Assembly (NCBI GenBank): GCA_035541875.1 | Contig: DATKML010000051.1 | Coordinates: 62,001 to 126,000 of the forward strand | From: JAJPHI01 sp035541875 | Lineage (GTDB): Bacteria > Desulfobacterota > Binatia > Binatales > Binataceae | Direction of reading: 5' to 3' | Length of the DNA: 64,000 nt | In this document: positions 34,775 through 43,817 of the stretch, in pieces | Layout: each line of letters begins with the position of its first letter | Numbering within the stretch: the first letter of the stretch is position 1 | Notes under the pieces: generated by a model | Databases searched by the model: none | Told to the model about the DNA's origin: nothing | Seen by the model: only the letters and a program-made list of their open reading frames with translations | Program-made: the position numbers and the translations under genes

Positions 34775-35011
34775 CTAGTGGATCAGCGAGTAGCCGATAA
34801 CAAAGACGTAGGCAAAGAGCCCGAAGCATCCGAGAAAGATCACCGTGCTTACGCCGGTGTTCTCGGAACGCGAAGCCGAGAAGATCAGCATGCCGATCAG
34901 CGCAAGCACGAGGAGAACTTTGGTCGGAGGCTGCAGCCAAGCCCATTCGACCAGAATCTCATTCCAGGCTACCGAGAACGCGGCCCAGATATCGCGCACA
35001 AAAGGAGGCAT
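34775..35011 (-). CDS. Small membrane protein, unknown
   Basis: 78 aa. Two hydrophobic segments are visible: TKVLLVLALIGMLIFSA (about 29-45) and VSTVIFLGCFGLFAYVFVIG (about 54-73), with a short polar hairpin SRSENTG between them. The aromatic N-terminus (FVRDIWAAFSVAWNEILVEW) may be an amphipathic helix. It lies between tsaE and lysC on the same strand, with 76 and 124 nt gaps. I do not recognise a family. The membrane pattern and hydrophobicity make it more credible than chance, but it could still be spurious. Confidence 0.55.
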   Translation of the reverse strand: MPPFVRDIWAAFSVAWNEILVEWAWLQPPTKVLLVLALIGMLIFSASRSENTGVSTVIFLGCFGLFAYVFVIGYSLIH

Positions 35012-35087
35012 ACACAGATGCTAGCCCGCCGATACGTCATTTAGAAGCAAATAATTTACCGTAGCGACTAGTAAATCGCAGCTATAA

Positions 35088-35585
35088 TCACCTATTACGC
35101 TCATCTTCATGTCCGAAACGCTCATTCAGACTCTCCAGCAAACGTACATATCGATCACCGGAACCACGGAAGACAATCAACCGATCACCGGCACTGGTGA
35201 AGCTAATCTTGATTTCGAGGCACTCCAGGCTGGGTGCGTCGCGCAGGCGCTCGAACCATTCTACCGCCGCGACCGCATCGGAGAAGAGGTATTCGCGCAG
35301 TCCGAGTTCGTCGAGGGGCACATCCTCCAGGCGATAGAGGTCGATATGGTAGAGCGGTAACCGCCCCCGATGCTCCTGAATCATCGTGAAGGTCGGGCTG
35401 AGAATCTGATCTTCCCGAAGATTCAGTCCTCGTGCGAGTCCCTTAACGAAACAGGTTTTGCCCGCGCCGAGATCACCGAGTAACGCAAGCAGCTCGCCAC
35501 CCTCGAGCAGCGTCGCAAGCCTGCGACCCCATAGTTTGGTTTCGCGTGGCGAGTGACTTTCGATAGTTAGATGTGCTTCGGCCAT
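35088..35585 (-). CDS. tsaE: tRNA t6A synthesis ATPase TsaE
   Basis: 165 aa. ATPase that supports the TsaBD complex in forming N6-threonylcarbamoyladenosine at position 37. The Walker A is GDLGAGKT (37-44). LSPTFTMIQEHRGRLPLYHI and DLYRLEDVPLDELGLREYL are TsaE signatures; AAVEWFERL is the late VEWxER motif. The length (about 150-165) is standard. t6A is also the substrate of MtaB at 24778, so both halves of the ms2t6A route are in this window, though in separate transcripts. It lies 29 nt downstream of nnrDE. Confidence 0.95.
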   Translation of the reverse strand: MAEAHLTIESHSPRETKLWGRRLATLLEGGELLALLGDLGAGKTCFVKGLARGLNLREDQILSPTFTMIQEHRGRLPLYHIDLYRLEDVPLDELGLREYLFSDAVAAVEWFERLRDAPSLECLEIKISFTSAGDRLIVFRGSGDRYVRLLESLNERFGHEDERNR

Positions 35586-35614
35586 CGGTCAGAAATATCC
35601 TAAGCCGTAATTGT

Positions 35615-37162
35615 TCAACCCGCGAGGACCCTGAAGGTCGCCGGCAGTTCCATCGCGAGGTCACCGGCGAGATAGCCGTACGGTCCGATACGAGAAGCGA
35701 GCCGATCAGCCGCGAGCCCATGAACAAAGACGCCGAGCTTCGCGGCGTCGCCAGACGCGATCTTCTGCCCCAGCAAGGTGCCGATTATACCCGAGAGAAC
35801 GTCGCCCATCCCGGGCGTGGCCATACCTGCGTTGCCGCTCGCATTGATCGAAATGACCCCAGCGGGACTTACGATCACGGATCGCGCGCCTTTCAGAACC
35901 ACTGCGGCTCCCGTCAGCTCGAACAAACGGCGGGCTGCACCGATCCGATCACCATTCACGGTGCCAGTGTTACTGCTCAACAAGCGGGCCATCTCTCCCG
36001 GATGAGGCGTCAAAACGATCGGTCCCTGTGCGGTACGCAAGGTTTCCGCTCCGAGTGCAGAGAGAGCGTTGAGCCCGTCAGCATCGATCACTATCGGCAG
36101 CTCCGGCCGCGATACCTCTCGTATCAGCCACGCGAGCAGAGCCTGAGTATCGCCCGAGTTACCAATTCCGGGCCCGAGGACGATCGCATCTTTGCCCTCG
36201 ATCAATTGCCGCAACTGCGCAAGCGATACCTCCGAATCGAAGTGGCCGTTGCGATCCGCGATCGGCTCGGTCATCAGCTCAGCCTGCCCATTCGCTACAA
36301 CCATCGCGACGCACTCAGGAATTGCAGCGGTCACTAGACCCGCTCCGCTGCGCAGTGCGCCGCGCGCGACCAGTATCGCCGCGCCTGCTTTGCCGCGACC
36401 GCCCGCGATTATCAGGATATGGCCGTAGGTACCCTTATGAGAATTCGGATGCCGCGGTCGGATCAGGGTACGTGCTTCGGATAATTCGACGAGCCGTCCA
36501 GCCGCTGCGACGGTGGCTGCTGCAGCCGGGCTGAAGCCGATATCGACGACCTCAAGCTCGCCGCAATAATCAACCCCGGGATACGACACGTGACCGTACT
36601 TGGCGAAACCGAAGGTAACGGTACACGCAGCCCGCACGGCGGCGTCGAGCACAGCCCCTGAATCAGCGTTGATACCTGAAGCGATATCGACCGCGACGAT
36701 CGGGACCTCCATCGCGTTGATCCGTTCGATTACGTCGCGTATCCCGCCGCGCACCGGAGCGTTGAGACCTGTACCGAAAATCGCGTCGATGATGATGCCC
36801 GGATGCTCCGTGTTCAACGAATCCACGTCGGCCCGTTCGACGATTCGACCACCAGCGGCCAGATAATCGCGAGCAGCCTGGGCAGCGTCGCCCTTCAAGT
36901 CCGCGACCGACGCGAGCAGCATTACTTTGATCGGGATTTTCTCAGCGGCAAGCGCTCGTGCAGTGACGAAGCCATCGCCGCCGTTATTGCCCTTGCCCGC
37001 GACGACCAGCACGCCACGACTCAGTGCGTCGGGCCACCGATTCTTCGCCGCACGTGCGACGACCTCGCCCGCTCTGGTCATCAGAGCGTACGAGGGAATT
37101 CCGTGGACCTCGATACTCAGACGATCGAGCTCGCGACTCTCTGCGGCGCTGAGCAGGATCAT
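35615..37162 (-). CDS. nnrDE: Bifunctional NAD(P)H-hydrate epimerase/dehydratase
   Basis: 515 aa. Repair enzyme for hydrated NAD(P)H. The N-terminal epimerase domain (about 1-215) has GKGNNGGDGFVTARALA and VDIASGINADSG. The C-terminal ADP/ATP-dependent dehydratase domain has GGRGKAGAAILVARGALRSG, VLTPHPGEMARLL, and the substrate and nucleotide motif GNAGMATPGMGDVLSGIIG. The epimerase-dehydratase fusion is the common bacterial form (YjeF in E. coli). It is followed by tsaE and preceded by glmM 10 nt upstream, a common neighbourhood for nnrDE-tsaE. Confidence 0.96.
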   Translation of the reverse strand: MILLSAAESRELDRLSIEVHGIPSYALMTRAGEVVARAAKNRWPDALSRGVLVVAGKGNNGGDGFVTARALAAEKIPIKVMLLASVADLKGDAAQAARDYLAAGGRIVERADVDSLNTEHPGIIIDAIFGTGLNAPVRGGIRDVIERINAMEVPIVAVDIASGINADSGAVLDAAVRAACTVTFGFAKYGHVSYPGVDYCGELEVVDIGFSPAAAATVAAAGRLVELSEARTLIRPRHPNSHKGTYGHILIIAGGRGKAGAAILVARGALRSGAGLVTAAIPECVAMVVANGQAELMTEPIADRNGHFDSEVSLAQLRQLIEGKDAIVLGPGIGNSGDTQALLAWLIREVSRPELPIVIDADGLNALSALGAETLRTAQGPIVLTPHPGEMARLLSSNTGTVNGDRIGAARRLFELTGAAVVLKGARSVIVSPAGVISINASGNAGMATPGMGDVLSGIIGTLLGQKIASGDAAKLGVFVHGLAADRLASRIGPYGYLAGDLAMELPATFRVLAG

Positions 37163-37172
37163 CGGATAGAGT

Positions 37173-38531
37173 CTATGCGCCGATCACGTCGCGAATCTTG
37201 CCCGCGATCGTCAGCGCGATACTTTTCACTTGGGTTGGCTCTTCGCCTTCGACCATCACCCGCGCAAGCATCTCGGTGCCGGAGTAGCGCACGAGCAACC
37301 GGCCGCATCCAGCGAGTTCATTCTCAGCGCTTGCGATAGCTTTTTGCACTTCGGTGAGCTCGTCCAAGGGAACCCGCTCGCGTACCACGACATTTTCGAG
37401 TAGCTGCGGTACGCGCTTGACCATGCGTAATTTGCTGAGCGGCTTCTGCTGCTGGATCATCTGCGACAAGACCAGCAGGGCGGTAATCAATCCGTCGCCG
37501 GTCGTCGAATGGTCCATGAAGATCACGTGCCCCGACTGTTCGCCGCCGAGATTGTAATCATTGCTGCGCATCTCCCGCACGACCGCTGGATCGCCAACGT
37601 CAGTTCGCACCAGTCGAACATTATGTTTCGACAGCGCCGACTCCAGACCGTAATTGCTCATCACGGTTCCAACCACGGTGTTGGAGTGTAATCGGCCCTC
37701 GAGGGCCATCCGTGAGCCGAGAAGCGCCAGCACATCGTCTCCGTCGAAGACGTCGCCGCGCTCATCTACGAGAATCGCGCGATCGCCGTCACCGTCGAGC
37801 CCTACTCCTACATGGGCACCAGCAAGCATCACTGCTTTGCGGAGAAGATCGAGATGGGTTGCGCCGCAACCATCGTTGATATTGACCCCGTTGGGTTCAT
37901 TGCCTATCGCAATTACCTCGGCACCCAACTCTTCGAGCACTTCCGGCGCGACCCGATAAGCGGCGCCATTCGCGCAATCGACTACGACCTTCAAGCCCTC
38001 GAAACTGACGGTTCGGGGCACACAGGTTTTGAGGAAGACCAGATAACGCCCGATCGCATCATCGATTCGGGCGGCTTTGCCGATATCCGCCCCGCTCGCA
38101 CGCGAGCTGGTCAGAGCTGCATCATCGAAAACCAACGCTTCGATTTGCGCCTCAGTTGCATCGTCGAGCTTGAAGCCCTCGCGCGAGAAAAACTTGATTC
38201 CATTGTCAGCATAGGGATTATGCGACGCCGAGATCACCACGCCGGCATCCGCTCGCATGCTGCGCGTGAGGAACGCAATTCCGGGAGTCGGAAATGGACC
38301 CACCAGCCATACATCCGCGCCCATCGAGCAAACCCCGGACGCGAGTGCTGTCTCCAGCATATAGCCAGACAGGCGGGTGTCTTTGCCGATTAGAATACGG
38401 CGATGACGCCGGCTGTCGTTCTTGAAAACGTAAGCCAGTGCGCGTCCCAGACGCAGAGCAGTTTCGGAAGTTATTGGTTCGAGATTCGCGACACCGCGTA
38501 CACCGTCCGTTCCAAAGAGCTTCTGTGACAT
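37173..38531 (-). CDS. glmM: Phosphoglucosamine mutase
   Basis: 452 aa from the ATG at 38531; the frame also opens at a TTG (38540) inside ybbR. It converts glucosamine-6-phosphate to glucosamine-1-phosphate for UDP-GlcNAc. The start MSQKLFGTDGVRG is typical. The phosphoserine is Ser103 in ISASHNP. The metal-binding loop is DGDGDRAILVDE, the sugar loop GGEQSGHVIF, and the phosphate site is near the C-terminal VRYSGTEMLARVM. It follows ybbR by 5 nt in the folP-cdaA-ybbR-glmM block, where GlmM and YbbR proteins are known to interact with the diadenylate cyclase. Confidence 0.97.
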   Translation of the reverse strand: MSQKLFGTDGVRGVANLEPITSETALRLGRALAYVFKNDSRRHRRILIGKDTRLSGYMLETALASGVCSMGADVWLVGPFPTPGIAFLTRSMRADAGVVISASHNPYADNGIKFFSREGFKLDDATEAQIEALVFDDAALTSSRASGADIGKAARIDDAIGRYLVFLKTCVPRTVSFEGLKVVVDCANGAAYRVAPEVLEELGAEVIAIGNEPNGVNINDGCGATHLDLLRKAVMLAGAHVGVGLDGDGDRAILVDERGDVFDGDDVLALLGSRMALEGRLHSNTVVGTVMSNYGLESALSKHNVRLVRTDVGDPAVVREMRSNDYNLGGEQSGHVIFMDHSTTGDGLITALLVLSQMIQQQKPLSKLRMVKRVPQLLENVVVRERVPLDELTEVQKAIASAENELAGCGRLLVRYSGTEMLARVMVEGEEPTQVKSIALTIAGKIRDVIGA

Positions 38532-38536
38532 CGCTC

Positions 38537-39544
38537 TCAACCCTTTGCCGCTCGCTTCTCTCGAGCCAGTCGTAGTCTGACCTTCGTTACCGATTGGTCG
38601 ACTAATTTTACGCCCTCGGGCAGCGTTACTTCGAGAGGAATTTCGTAATTCCCCGGAGCAAACCCGGACGCATCAATCGAAACCAGCTTCGTCCGATCCA
38701 GTTGATCGAGTACTAACTCAGGACCATGCACGGTAAGGCTCATTAACGACGGATGGACCGTCGCCGGATAAGCGCTGTTATGCACGGTGATGGGAACGGC
38801 GCGTACGACTCGATCCTCTTCGATTGGCCCAATAACCAGTTTCGCTCCAACCTCAGAAGGATCAATCCTTACAGTGGCCGACGGCTCAGCGAGCGGTACC
38901 ATCCGTTCGATATTGCCGGTAAGACCGCTGAGCTGAATCGGCTCACTTTCTACCTCATCGATATGAGCCAGATCTTTGCTCGGGCCTCGCACTGTGACGG
39001 TATGCGGGTTCATCTCCAGTGAAACTATTCGATAGCCCTGGGCAACTTTGCCCATAAGGGCGAGATGAGTCGGAACTTCGCGCGACACGACTTTGTCGAG
39101 TTCAAGAATTATCTGGGATGGCGTAATGCTCGTCAGGGTCGTCAAGCGCGGCAGGCTGAACGCATCGGGATCGATCTTGAACGAGGCCTGCCCGACGCCG
39201 ACACCGGTTAAATCGAGCTTCACCGTGAGTCGGTTCGCATCGATTATTGAGAGCAAAGTCCGCGGTCCGGAAACTTCGATTTTTACGCTCTCCGGATGCG
39301 GATTAGTGATCACGAAATGCGGAGGAATGTTGCGGTAGCTGATCGGTACATTGAATGACTGCAGGGAGCCGCGCTGCCCGGCATTCACGAACACCCACAG
39401 GCCGATCGCGAGCAAGAGCGAGAGGATACGAGTACCGATATTGTGGCGCACCCAGGCCGCAGCCATCCTTTGGCGAAGGCTCATCGTCATCGCGCGGGGT
39501 TGAACCGGCGGCAATGGAACCTCTTTAGTCGCTTGCTCCGACAT
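38537..39544 (-). CDS. ybbR: YbbR-domain protein (CdaA regulator, CdaR-like)
   Basis: 335 aa from ATG 39544 (TTG 39553 is an alternative). One N-terminal membrane helix (ILSLLLAIGLWVFVNAG) is followed by about three YbbR-type repeats with PISYRNIPPHFVITNPHPES, VSGPRTLLSIID, PTHLALMGKVAQGYRIVS and VRGPSKDLAHIDEVESEPI. YbbR domains are exported and regulate the diadenylate cyclase. It lies between cdaA and glmM, the conserved order of the c-di-AMP module. The basic C-terminal tail (REKRAAKG) is short. Repeats are assigned by eye. Confidence 0.9.
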   Translation of the reverse strand: MSEQATKEVPLPPVQPRAMTMSLRQRMAAAWVRHNIGTRILSLLLAIGLWVFVNAGQRGSLQSFNVPISYRNIPPHFVITNPHPESVKIEVSGPRTLLSIIDANRLTVKLDLTGVGVGQASFKIDPDAFSLPRLTTLTSITPSQIILELDKVVSREVPTHLALMGKVAQGYRIVSLEMNPHTVTVRGPSKDLAHIDEVESEPIQLSGLTGNIERMVPLAEPSATVRIDPSEVGAKLVIGPIEEDRVVRAVPITVHNSAYPATVHPSLMSLTVHGPELVLDQLDRTKLVSIDASGFAPGNYEIPLEVTLPEGVKLVDQSVTKVRLRLAREKRAAKG

Positions 39545-39564
39545 TTCCGCCAATACCCTTGCCC

Positions 39565-40317
39565 CTACCCCGGAAGTTCGCGCAACGACATGAGCAACTG
39601 CTCAGCCTTTAGTCCGCGCTCGAGCGCGCCTTGCCGAGCGAGCGATATCGTACCGTCCTCTTCAGACACCACCACGACCACGGCGTCGTTGTCTTCCGTC
39701 AGACCAATCGCCGCGCGATGGCGTGTGCCAAGTTTCAAACTGACGTTCGGATTCGTGGTCAAGGGCAGGAGACATCCGGCGGCTACGATCCGATCGCCCT
39801 TGATAATCACCGCACCGTCATGAAGCGGAGAACCTCGCATGAAGATCGTTTCGAGCATTTCAGGTGAAACGCGACCGTCGATAAGACGTCCGGTTTCGGC
39901 CACATCCTGAAGTCCGACCTCGCGCTCGATCACGATAAGCGCACCGATCCGCCGAGCTGAAAGCCATTCGGCGGACGAAGCGAGTTCCTGTGCGATACCG
40001 GCAACCCGCTTGGGCGTGACAAAAAAGGAGCGGGCTCCCACACCGGTCAGCGCCCGACGGATATCAGCCTGAAAGATAACGACCAGGATAATAATCGCGG
40101 AGCCGAGAAAATTATTGAGCAGCCAATTCAGAGTAAAGAGGCCGACAAGCTGCGAGGCAATGAATGCAATCCCGATAACGGCGATACCAAAGACCATCTG
40201 CATCGTCCGCGTGCCACGAATCAGCAGCGCGATTCGATAGATCATGTACGCCACGATCAGAATGTCGACCACGTCCTGCCAGCGTGGTTTCGGCAAGACC
40301 TGCAAGAAGGTATGCAT
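39565..40317 (-). CDS. cdaA: Diadenylate cyclase CdaA
   Basis: 250 aa. It makes cyclic di-AMP from two ATP. Three N-terminal membrane helices (ILIVAYMIYRIALLI, MVFGIAVIGIAFIASQLVGL, LGSAIIILVVIFQ) precede the DAC domain. The catalytic motifs DGA (167-169, SPLHDGAVIIKG) and RHR (GTRHRAAIGL, 197-206) are both intact. The gene starts at the last base of folP and is followed by ybbR and glmM. c-di-AMP controls potassium and osmolyte balance in many phyla; no riboswitch for it is visible in the window. The module shows that this lineage uses c-di-AMP. Confidence 0.96.
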   Translation of the reverse strand: MHTFLQVLPKPRWQDVVDILIVAYMIYRIALLIRGTRTMQMVFGIAVIGIAFIASQLVGLFTLNWLLNNFLGSAIIILVVIFQADIRRALTGVGARSFFVTPKRVAGIAQELASSAEWLSARRIGALIVIEREVGLQDVAETGRLIDGRVSPEMLETIFMRGSPLHDGAVIIKGDRIVAAGCLLPLTTNPNVSLKLGTRHRAAIGLTEDNDAVVVVVSEEDGTISLARQGALERGLKAEQLLMSLRELPG

Positions 40318-41180
40318 CAGATTCGCCCTTGCCTCATCGCCTCAGCCATCCGCACTGCTGCAACCGTTTGCGCGACATCGTGCACCCGAACGATCGCTGC
40401 GCCTTCGAGGATCGCGAGGGCATTGACGACCGCATTGCCGGATTCAATCGCGAGGGCGCTCTCGCCCGCACATTTCCGGATAAACGACTTGCGCGATGCC
40501 CCAACTAACACGGGATAGCCTAATTTGCAGAGTCGCGACAGGCCTCTCAGCAACTGCAGATTGTGGCCGGCAGTCTTGGCGAAGCCCAGTCCGGGGTCGA
40601 GTACGACGCGATCCTTAGCGACTCCTGCTGCAATTACCGCCCGTGCTCGCCGTATTAGGTAATCAACCACCTCATTAATGACGTCGGAATAGCGAGCCAA
40701 CTTCATATGATTCTCTGGCCCGCCCCGCATATGCATCAAGACGACTCCGGCGCCCGATCTGGCGGCCAGCGAAGTCATAGCCGGATCGCTTTCAAAGGCA
40801 CTTACATCGTTGAGGATAGCCGCACCCAGATCGAGAGCGAGTTCCGCGATCGCTGCCTTGCGCGTATCGATCGAAATCGGAACCTTTAGCTTTTTCTCGA
40901 GCAGTCGCAGGACTGGTTCTACTCGAGCCCTTTCCTCTTCGATCGAGAGCGATCGCGCTCCTCGCGGGCGTGTCGACTCACCACCCACATCGATAATCGC
41001 AGCACCTTCGGCCTCCATCTCCAGGGCATGGTCAAGTGCACGCTGAGGATCGAGAAAGCGACCGCCGTCGGAAAAGGAATCGGGCGTAACATTGAGGATT
41101 CCCATCACGGCAGGGAATCGGATTTTGCGTTTGTCGCGGAGAACCAGTGCTCCGGCAACGCACCTGCGCGGAGAAGTCAT
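40317..41180 (-). CDS. folP: Dihydropteroate synthase
   Basis: 287 aa TIM-barrel folate enzyme that joins p-aminobenzoate and the pterin pyrophosphate. The pterin loop is MGILNVTPDSFSDGGRF (26-42). GGESTRPRGARSLSIEEERA is the second signature. IDTRKAAIAELALDLGAAIL, LDPGLGFAKTAGHNLQLL and VLVGASRKSFI complete the active site. The start is ATG 41180. It overlaps cdaA by one base, an arrangement common in deltaproteobacterial c-di-AMP blocks. Confidence 0.97.
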   Translation of the reverse strand: MTSPRRCVAGALVLRDKRKIRFPAVMGILNVTPDSFSDGGRFLDPQRALDHALEMEAEGAAIIDVGGESTRPRGARSLSIEEERARVEPVLRLLEKKLKVPISIDTRKAAIAELALDLGAAILNDVSAFESDPAMTSLAARSGAGVVLMHMRGGPENHMKLARYSDVINEVVDYLIRRARAVIAAGVAKDRVVLDPGLGFAKTAGHNLQLLRGLSRLCKLGYPVLVGASRKSFIRKCAGESALAIESGNAVVNALAILEGAAIVRVHDVAQTVAAVRMAEAMRQGRI

Positions 41181-41239
41181 TTCACTTGATCCGGTACGTG
41201 TGCCAGTTCAACGCCACGCCGGACGACCGCCCCGCTGCC

Positions 41240-41806
41240 TTAGTGCGCGCTGGCGCTTTGATCCGTGGTGTTGCCCGTGGCGCGATTATCCGCCGCCCGG
41301 TGATGATGGCGCGAACCGGCTATCCAGATAGCCACCAACCCTGCGATTACAGCCGCCGCGATAACGGGGCGGCTCCAGTTGCGCGGTTTTGGCAGCGGCC
41401 GCCGCCGATCCATCTCGATCGGCTCTATAGATCGCGAAGGCTGTACTATGTCGGCGCGTTGCACCTCGCGCACAAACCGCATCACGATATCTTCGGGATC
41501 AAGCTTCAGGAATTCGGCGTAGCGGCGCAGGAAAGGGAGAACGTACAGCTGATCGGAGATCATCGAATAATTGTTGCTCTCCATCATGCGCACGTAATGG
41601 TCGGGAATTTTGGTTTCGCGGATCGCTTCTTCGATCGAGACACCGCGCTTTTCGCGCGCAGCCGTCAGAAACGAACCTAGACCAGACGTATCCTTTTCCG
41701 GCTCAGGTTTAGTCTCGGCGTCGTTGTTCGATACGATTGCGGGACTTGCCACCGCCGCGGTCTTATCGCTCAAAGTTTGCGTCCTCCCCGCCTCTACCGC
41801 TTCCAT
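41240..41806 (-). CDS. RodZ-like helix-turn-helix membrane protein
   Basis: About 188 aa from the ATG at 41806; a TTG at 41842 would add 12 residues. A low-complexity N-terminus leads to an XRE-type HTH (LGSFLTAAREKRGVSIEEAI, then TKIPDHYVRMMESNNYSMI and YVLPFLRRYAEFLKLDPEDI). This is the HTH_25 arrangement of RodZ. It is followed by a basic linker (RRRPLPKPRNWSRP) and one membrane helix (VIAAAVIAGLVAIWIAG). The His- and Ser-rich C-terminus is very short, and the periplasmic domain of full-length RodZ is missing. It may be a truncated RodZ homologue acting in cell shape, or a membrane-tethered regulator. Confidence 0.8.
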   Translation of the reverse strand: MEAVEAGRTQTLSDKTAAVASPAIVSNNDAETKPEPEKDTSGLGSFLTAAREKRGVSIEEAIRETKIPDHYVRMMESNNYSMISDQLYVLPFLRRYAEFLKLDPEDIVMRFVREVQRADIVQPSRSIEPIEMDRRRPLPKPRNWSRPVIAAAVIAGLVAIWIAGSRHHHRAADNRATGNTTDQSASAH

Positions 41807-41890
41807 GGCGGTGATTTTATAGGCGGCTGGCGTCGAAACCAAGACTAAATTTCAATGCTTTTCAAGCTCTTCGTGGCATTTTTCGTCGAT

Positions 41891-43666
41891 TTACGGCACT
41901 TGGCGGTTAATCAGCGCGAATTTCTTGCCTTCGCAACCGATCGCTACCGGCTTGGGTGTCAGTATCGTCTCTAGATGGGTGAGATCTGAGCGATTAGCGA
42001 TCACCACCACACACGCGCCCGCCGACCAGTCATGCGCCAAGCCCTCATCAGTTGAAATAAAGCTTGGCGCCGCATCGGGCGAATCGGCAAAGGGTGCTAA
42101 CTCGCCCCGAAAGCCAGCCAGGATCTCACGACTTCCTGTATAGAACGGGAGCGACTGAACAAAGTGATGGTAAGAGACCAACGCACAGCCGCTTTGTATG
42201 CGTGATCCGATCGCTCGCGCGAGTTCGCGATACGACACTCCCGGCATGTCGATTCGTACCTTCGCTCCGACAACCGCAACCAACGCCGCCGCAGCGATAC
42301 AAACTCGATCCATCCTGACCGCCCGCCACTTTAGAAGACGAGCAAGCAGCAGGAAGGCCGTTGGAAGCGCCAGACAAACCGCGAGCAGAGTCGCATCGGT
42401 TGCAATCGAGCGGCTGTCCCCTTGGATGCTCATCACAAGAGCGTTGCTCGTCCCCTGCAACGCGAGTCGCGGCAGAAACCAAATGCGCGCTATCAAGACC
42501 GCTACGAGCGGAATCGCACTGATAACGGCGAACCAACGGAGAAGACGTTTTGCGGCGGTCAGCTCAGCCGAAGAGATTCGCTGGAGTCCGATAGCCGCAA
42601 GAATCGCGATCGGTGGAATGCCAGGGAGGATGTACTCACCGAGTTTGGAACGAGGAATCGAGAAAAAGGCGAAAATAAGGCCGAACCAGATCAACAGAAA
42701 TCGAAGGTCGCTCCGACGGCGATCTGATTCGTGCGATCCCGTGTTCCAGAGCGCTTGCACTCCCGACGGCACAAAATAGAAGAACGGCCACATCCCCACG
42801 ACCACAACGGGTATAAAGAACCACGGCCCCCATCCGTGCTCGGTGTTTTCCAGATAGCGCTGCCAATGCTCATGGACGAAGAAGAAATCGAGAAAGCCTG
42901 GGTTACGACTCGCCGCGAGCACGAACCACGGCACGACGATCACCGCAAAGATGGCGATACACTCGGGCCAGCGCAACGCGATTACTTGCCGCACTCGCCC
43001 GTCTAACACCATCCAGAGCAGCGCGATTCCTCCGCCTAGCACCAGTGCCACAGGACCCTTCGCCAAAGTGCCCAAGGCGAGCATCGCGGATGCAAGTAAC
43101 ATCAACTTGCGGCTGGCGCCGGTGCGAAAATCACCCCGGGCCGCGAAATAGAAGGCACCGAGCGCGGCAGTGAGGAAAAAGGCCAACAAGGGATCAGGCG
43201 ACGCGAAGCGCCCGAAGATAAAAAAAAGTGGGCTCAGACCCAAGGCTGCCGCCGCGAGCAGACCGATACTTTCGCCCGCGATCGCTTCGGCCAAAATCTG
43301 CATCACGACGACTGAGCCGACACTCGCGAGCGCCGCCTGCGATCGTGCCGCGAATTGCGTCGACCCGAGCAGTTTCATCGCAGCCGCGCTGGTCCAATAG
43401 ACGAGCGGCGGCTTTTCGAAGTAGCGGACCCAATCGTTGCGCGGAGTAACGTAGTCGCCGCTGAGCACCATCTCGCGCGGGATCTCGGCATAACGACCCT
43501 CGTCGGGTTCCCACAAAGCGGGGGTGCCCAGTCCGATAAAATAGACCAGGCAAGCGATGCCAGCGGTCAGCATCAGGCGCTGATTCCGAGTGAGCCGCGA
43601 CCCCATAGTGTGATGCAGTCTCCAAGCCCGCCGACGCCAGATCAACCGGCGATGTCGAAGGGCCAT
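41891..43666 (-). CDS. arnT: ArnT-like undecaprenyl-phosphate glycosyltransferase (PMT family)
   Basis: 591 aa integral membrane protein with about 12 helices. The first periplasmic loop has the canonical motif EPDEGRYAEIPREMV (53-67), with DE at 55-56, followed by FEKPPLVYW (83-91). This is the ArnT layout, which in enterobacteria moves 4-amino-4-deoxy-L-arabinose from undecaprenyl phosphate to lipid A. The start at 43666 is longest; ATG 43606 is also possible. It is divergent from arnC, arnA and arnD, which strongly suggests a shared pathway. The name is by motif and context; other PMT members look similar. Confidence 0.87.
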   Translation of the reverse strand: MALRHRRLIWRRRAWRLHHTMGSRLTRNQRLMLTAGIACLVYFIGLGTPALWEPDEGRYAEIPREMVLSGDYVTPRNDWVRYFEKPPLVYWTSAAAMKLLGSTQFAARSQAALASVGSVVVMQILAEAIAGESIGLLAAAALGLSPLFFIFGRFASPDPLLAFFLTAALGAFYFAARGDFRTGASRKLMLLASAMLALGTLAKGPVALVLGGGIALLWMVLDGRVRQVIALRWPECIAIFAVIVVPWFVLAASRNPGFLDFFFVHEHWQRYLENTEHGWGPWFFIPVVVVGMWPFFYFVPSGVQALWNTGSHESDRRRSDLRFLLIWFGLIFAFFSIPRSKLGEYILPGIPPIAILAAIGLQRISSAELTAAKRLLRWFAVISAIPLVAVLIARIWFLPRLALQGTSNALVMSIQGDSRSIATDATLLAVCLALPTAFLLLARLLKWRAVRMDRVCIAAAALVAVVGAKVRIDMPGVSYRELARAIGSRIQSGCALVSYHHFVQSLPFYTGSREILAGFRGELAPFADSPDAAPSFISTDEGLAHDWSAGACVVVIANRSDLTHLETILTPKPVAIGCEGKKFALINRQVP

Positions 43667-43817
43667 TTCGCGTCGAGGCAGTCTTTAACTGAGATCATCC
43701 GTTTGTCAGAATGCTGCGCAGTCGCATCGATACCTTAGAGTTGCGACCGCACGAGCCCGGTTGAGCGCTTCAGGTAAAATAGCAGCACTGCCAGAACAGC
43801 ATCCGCAGTCGTCCGCG

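Noticed and set aside
37812..38393. 193-codon plus-strand frame inside glmM
   Set aside because: Entirely antisense to glmM, with no independent signal.
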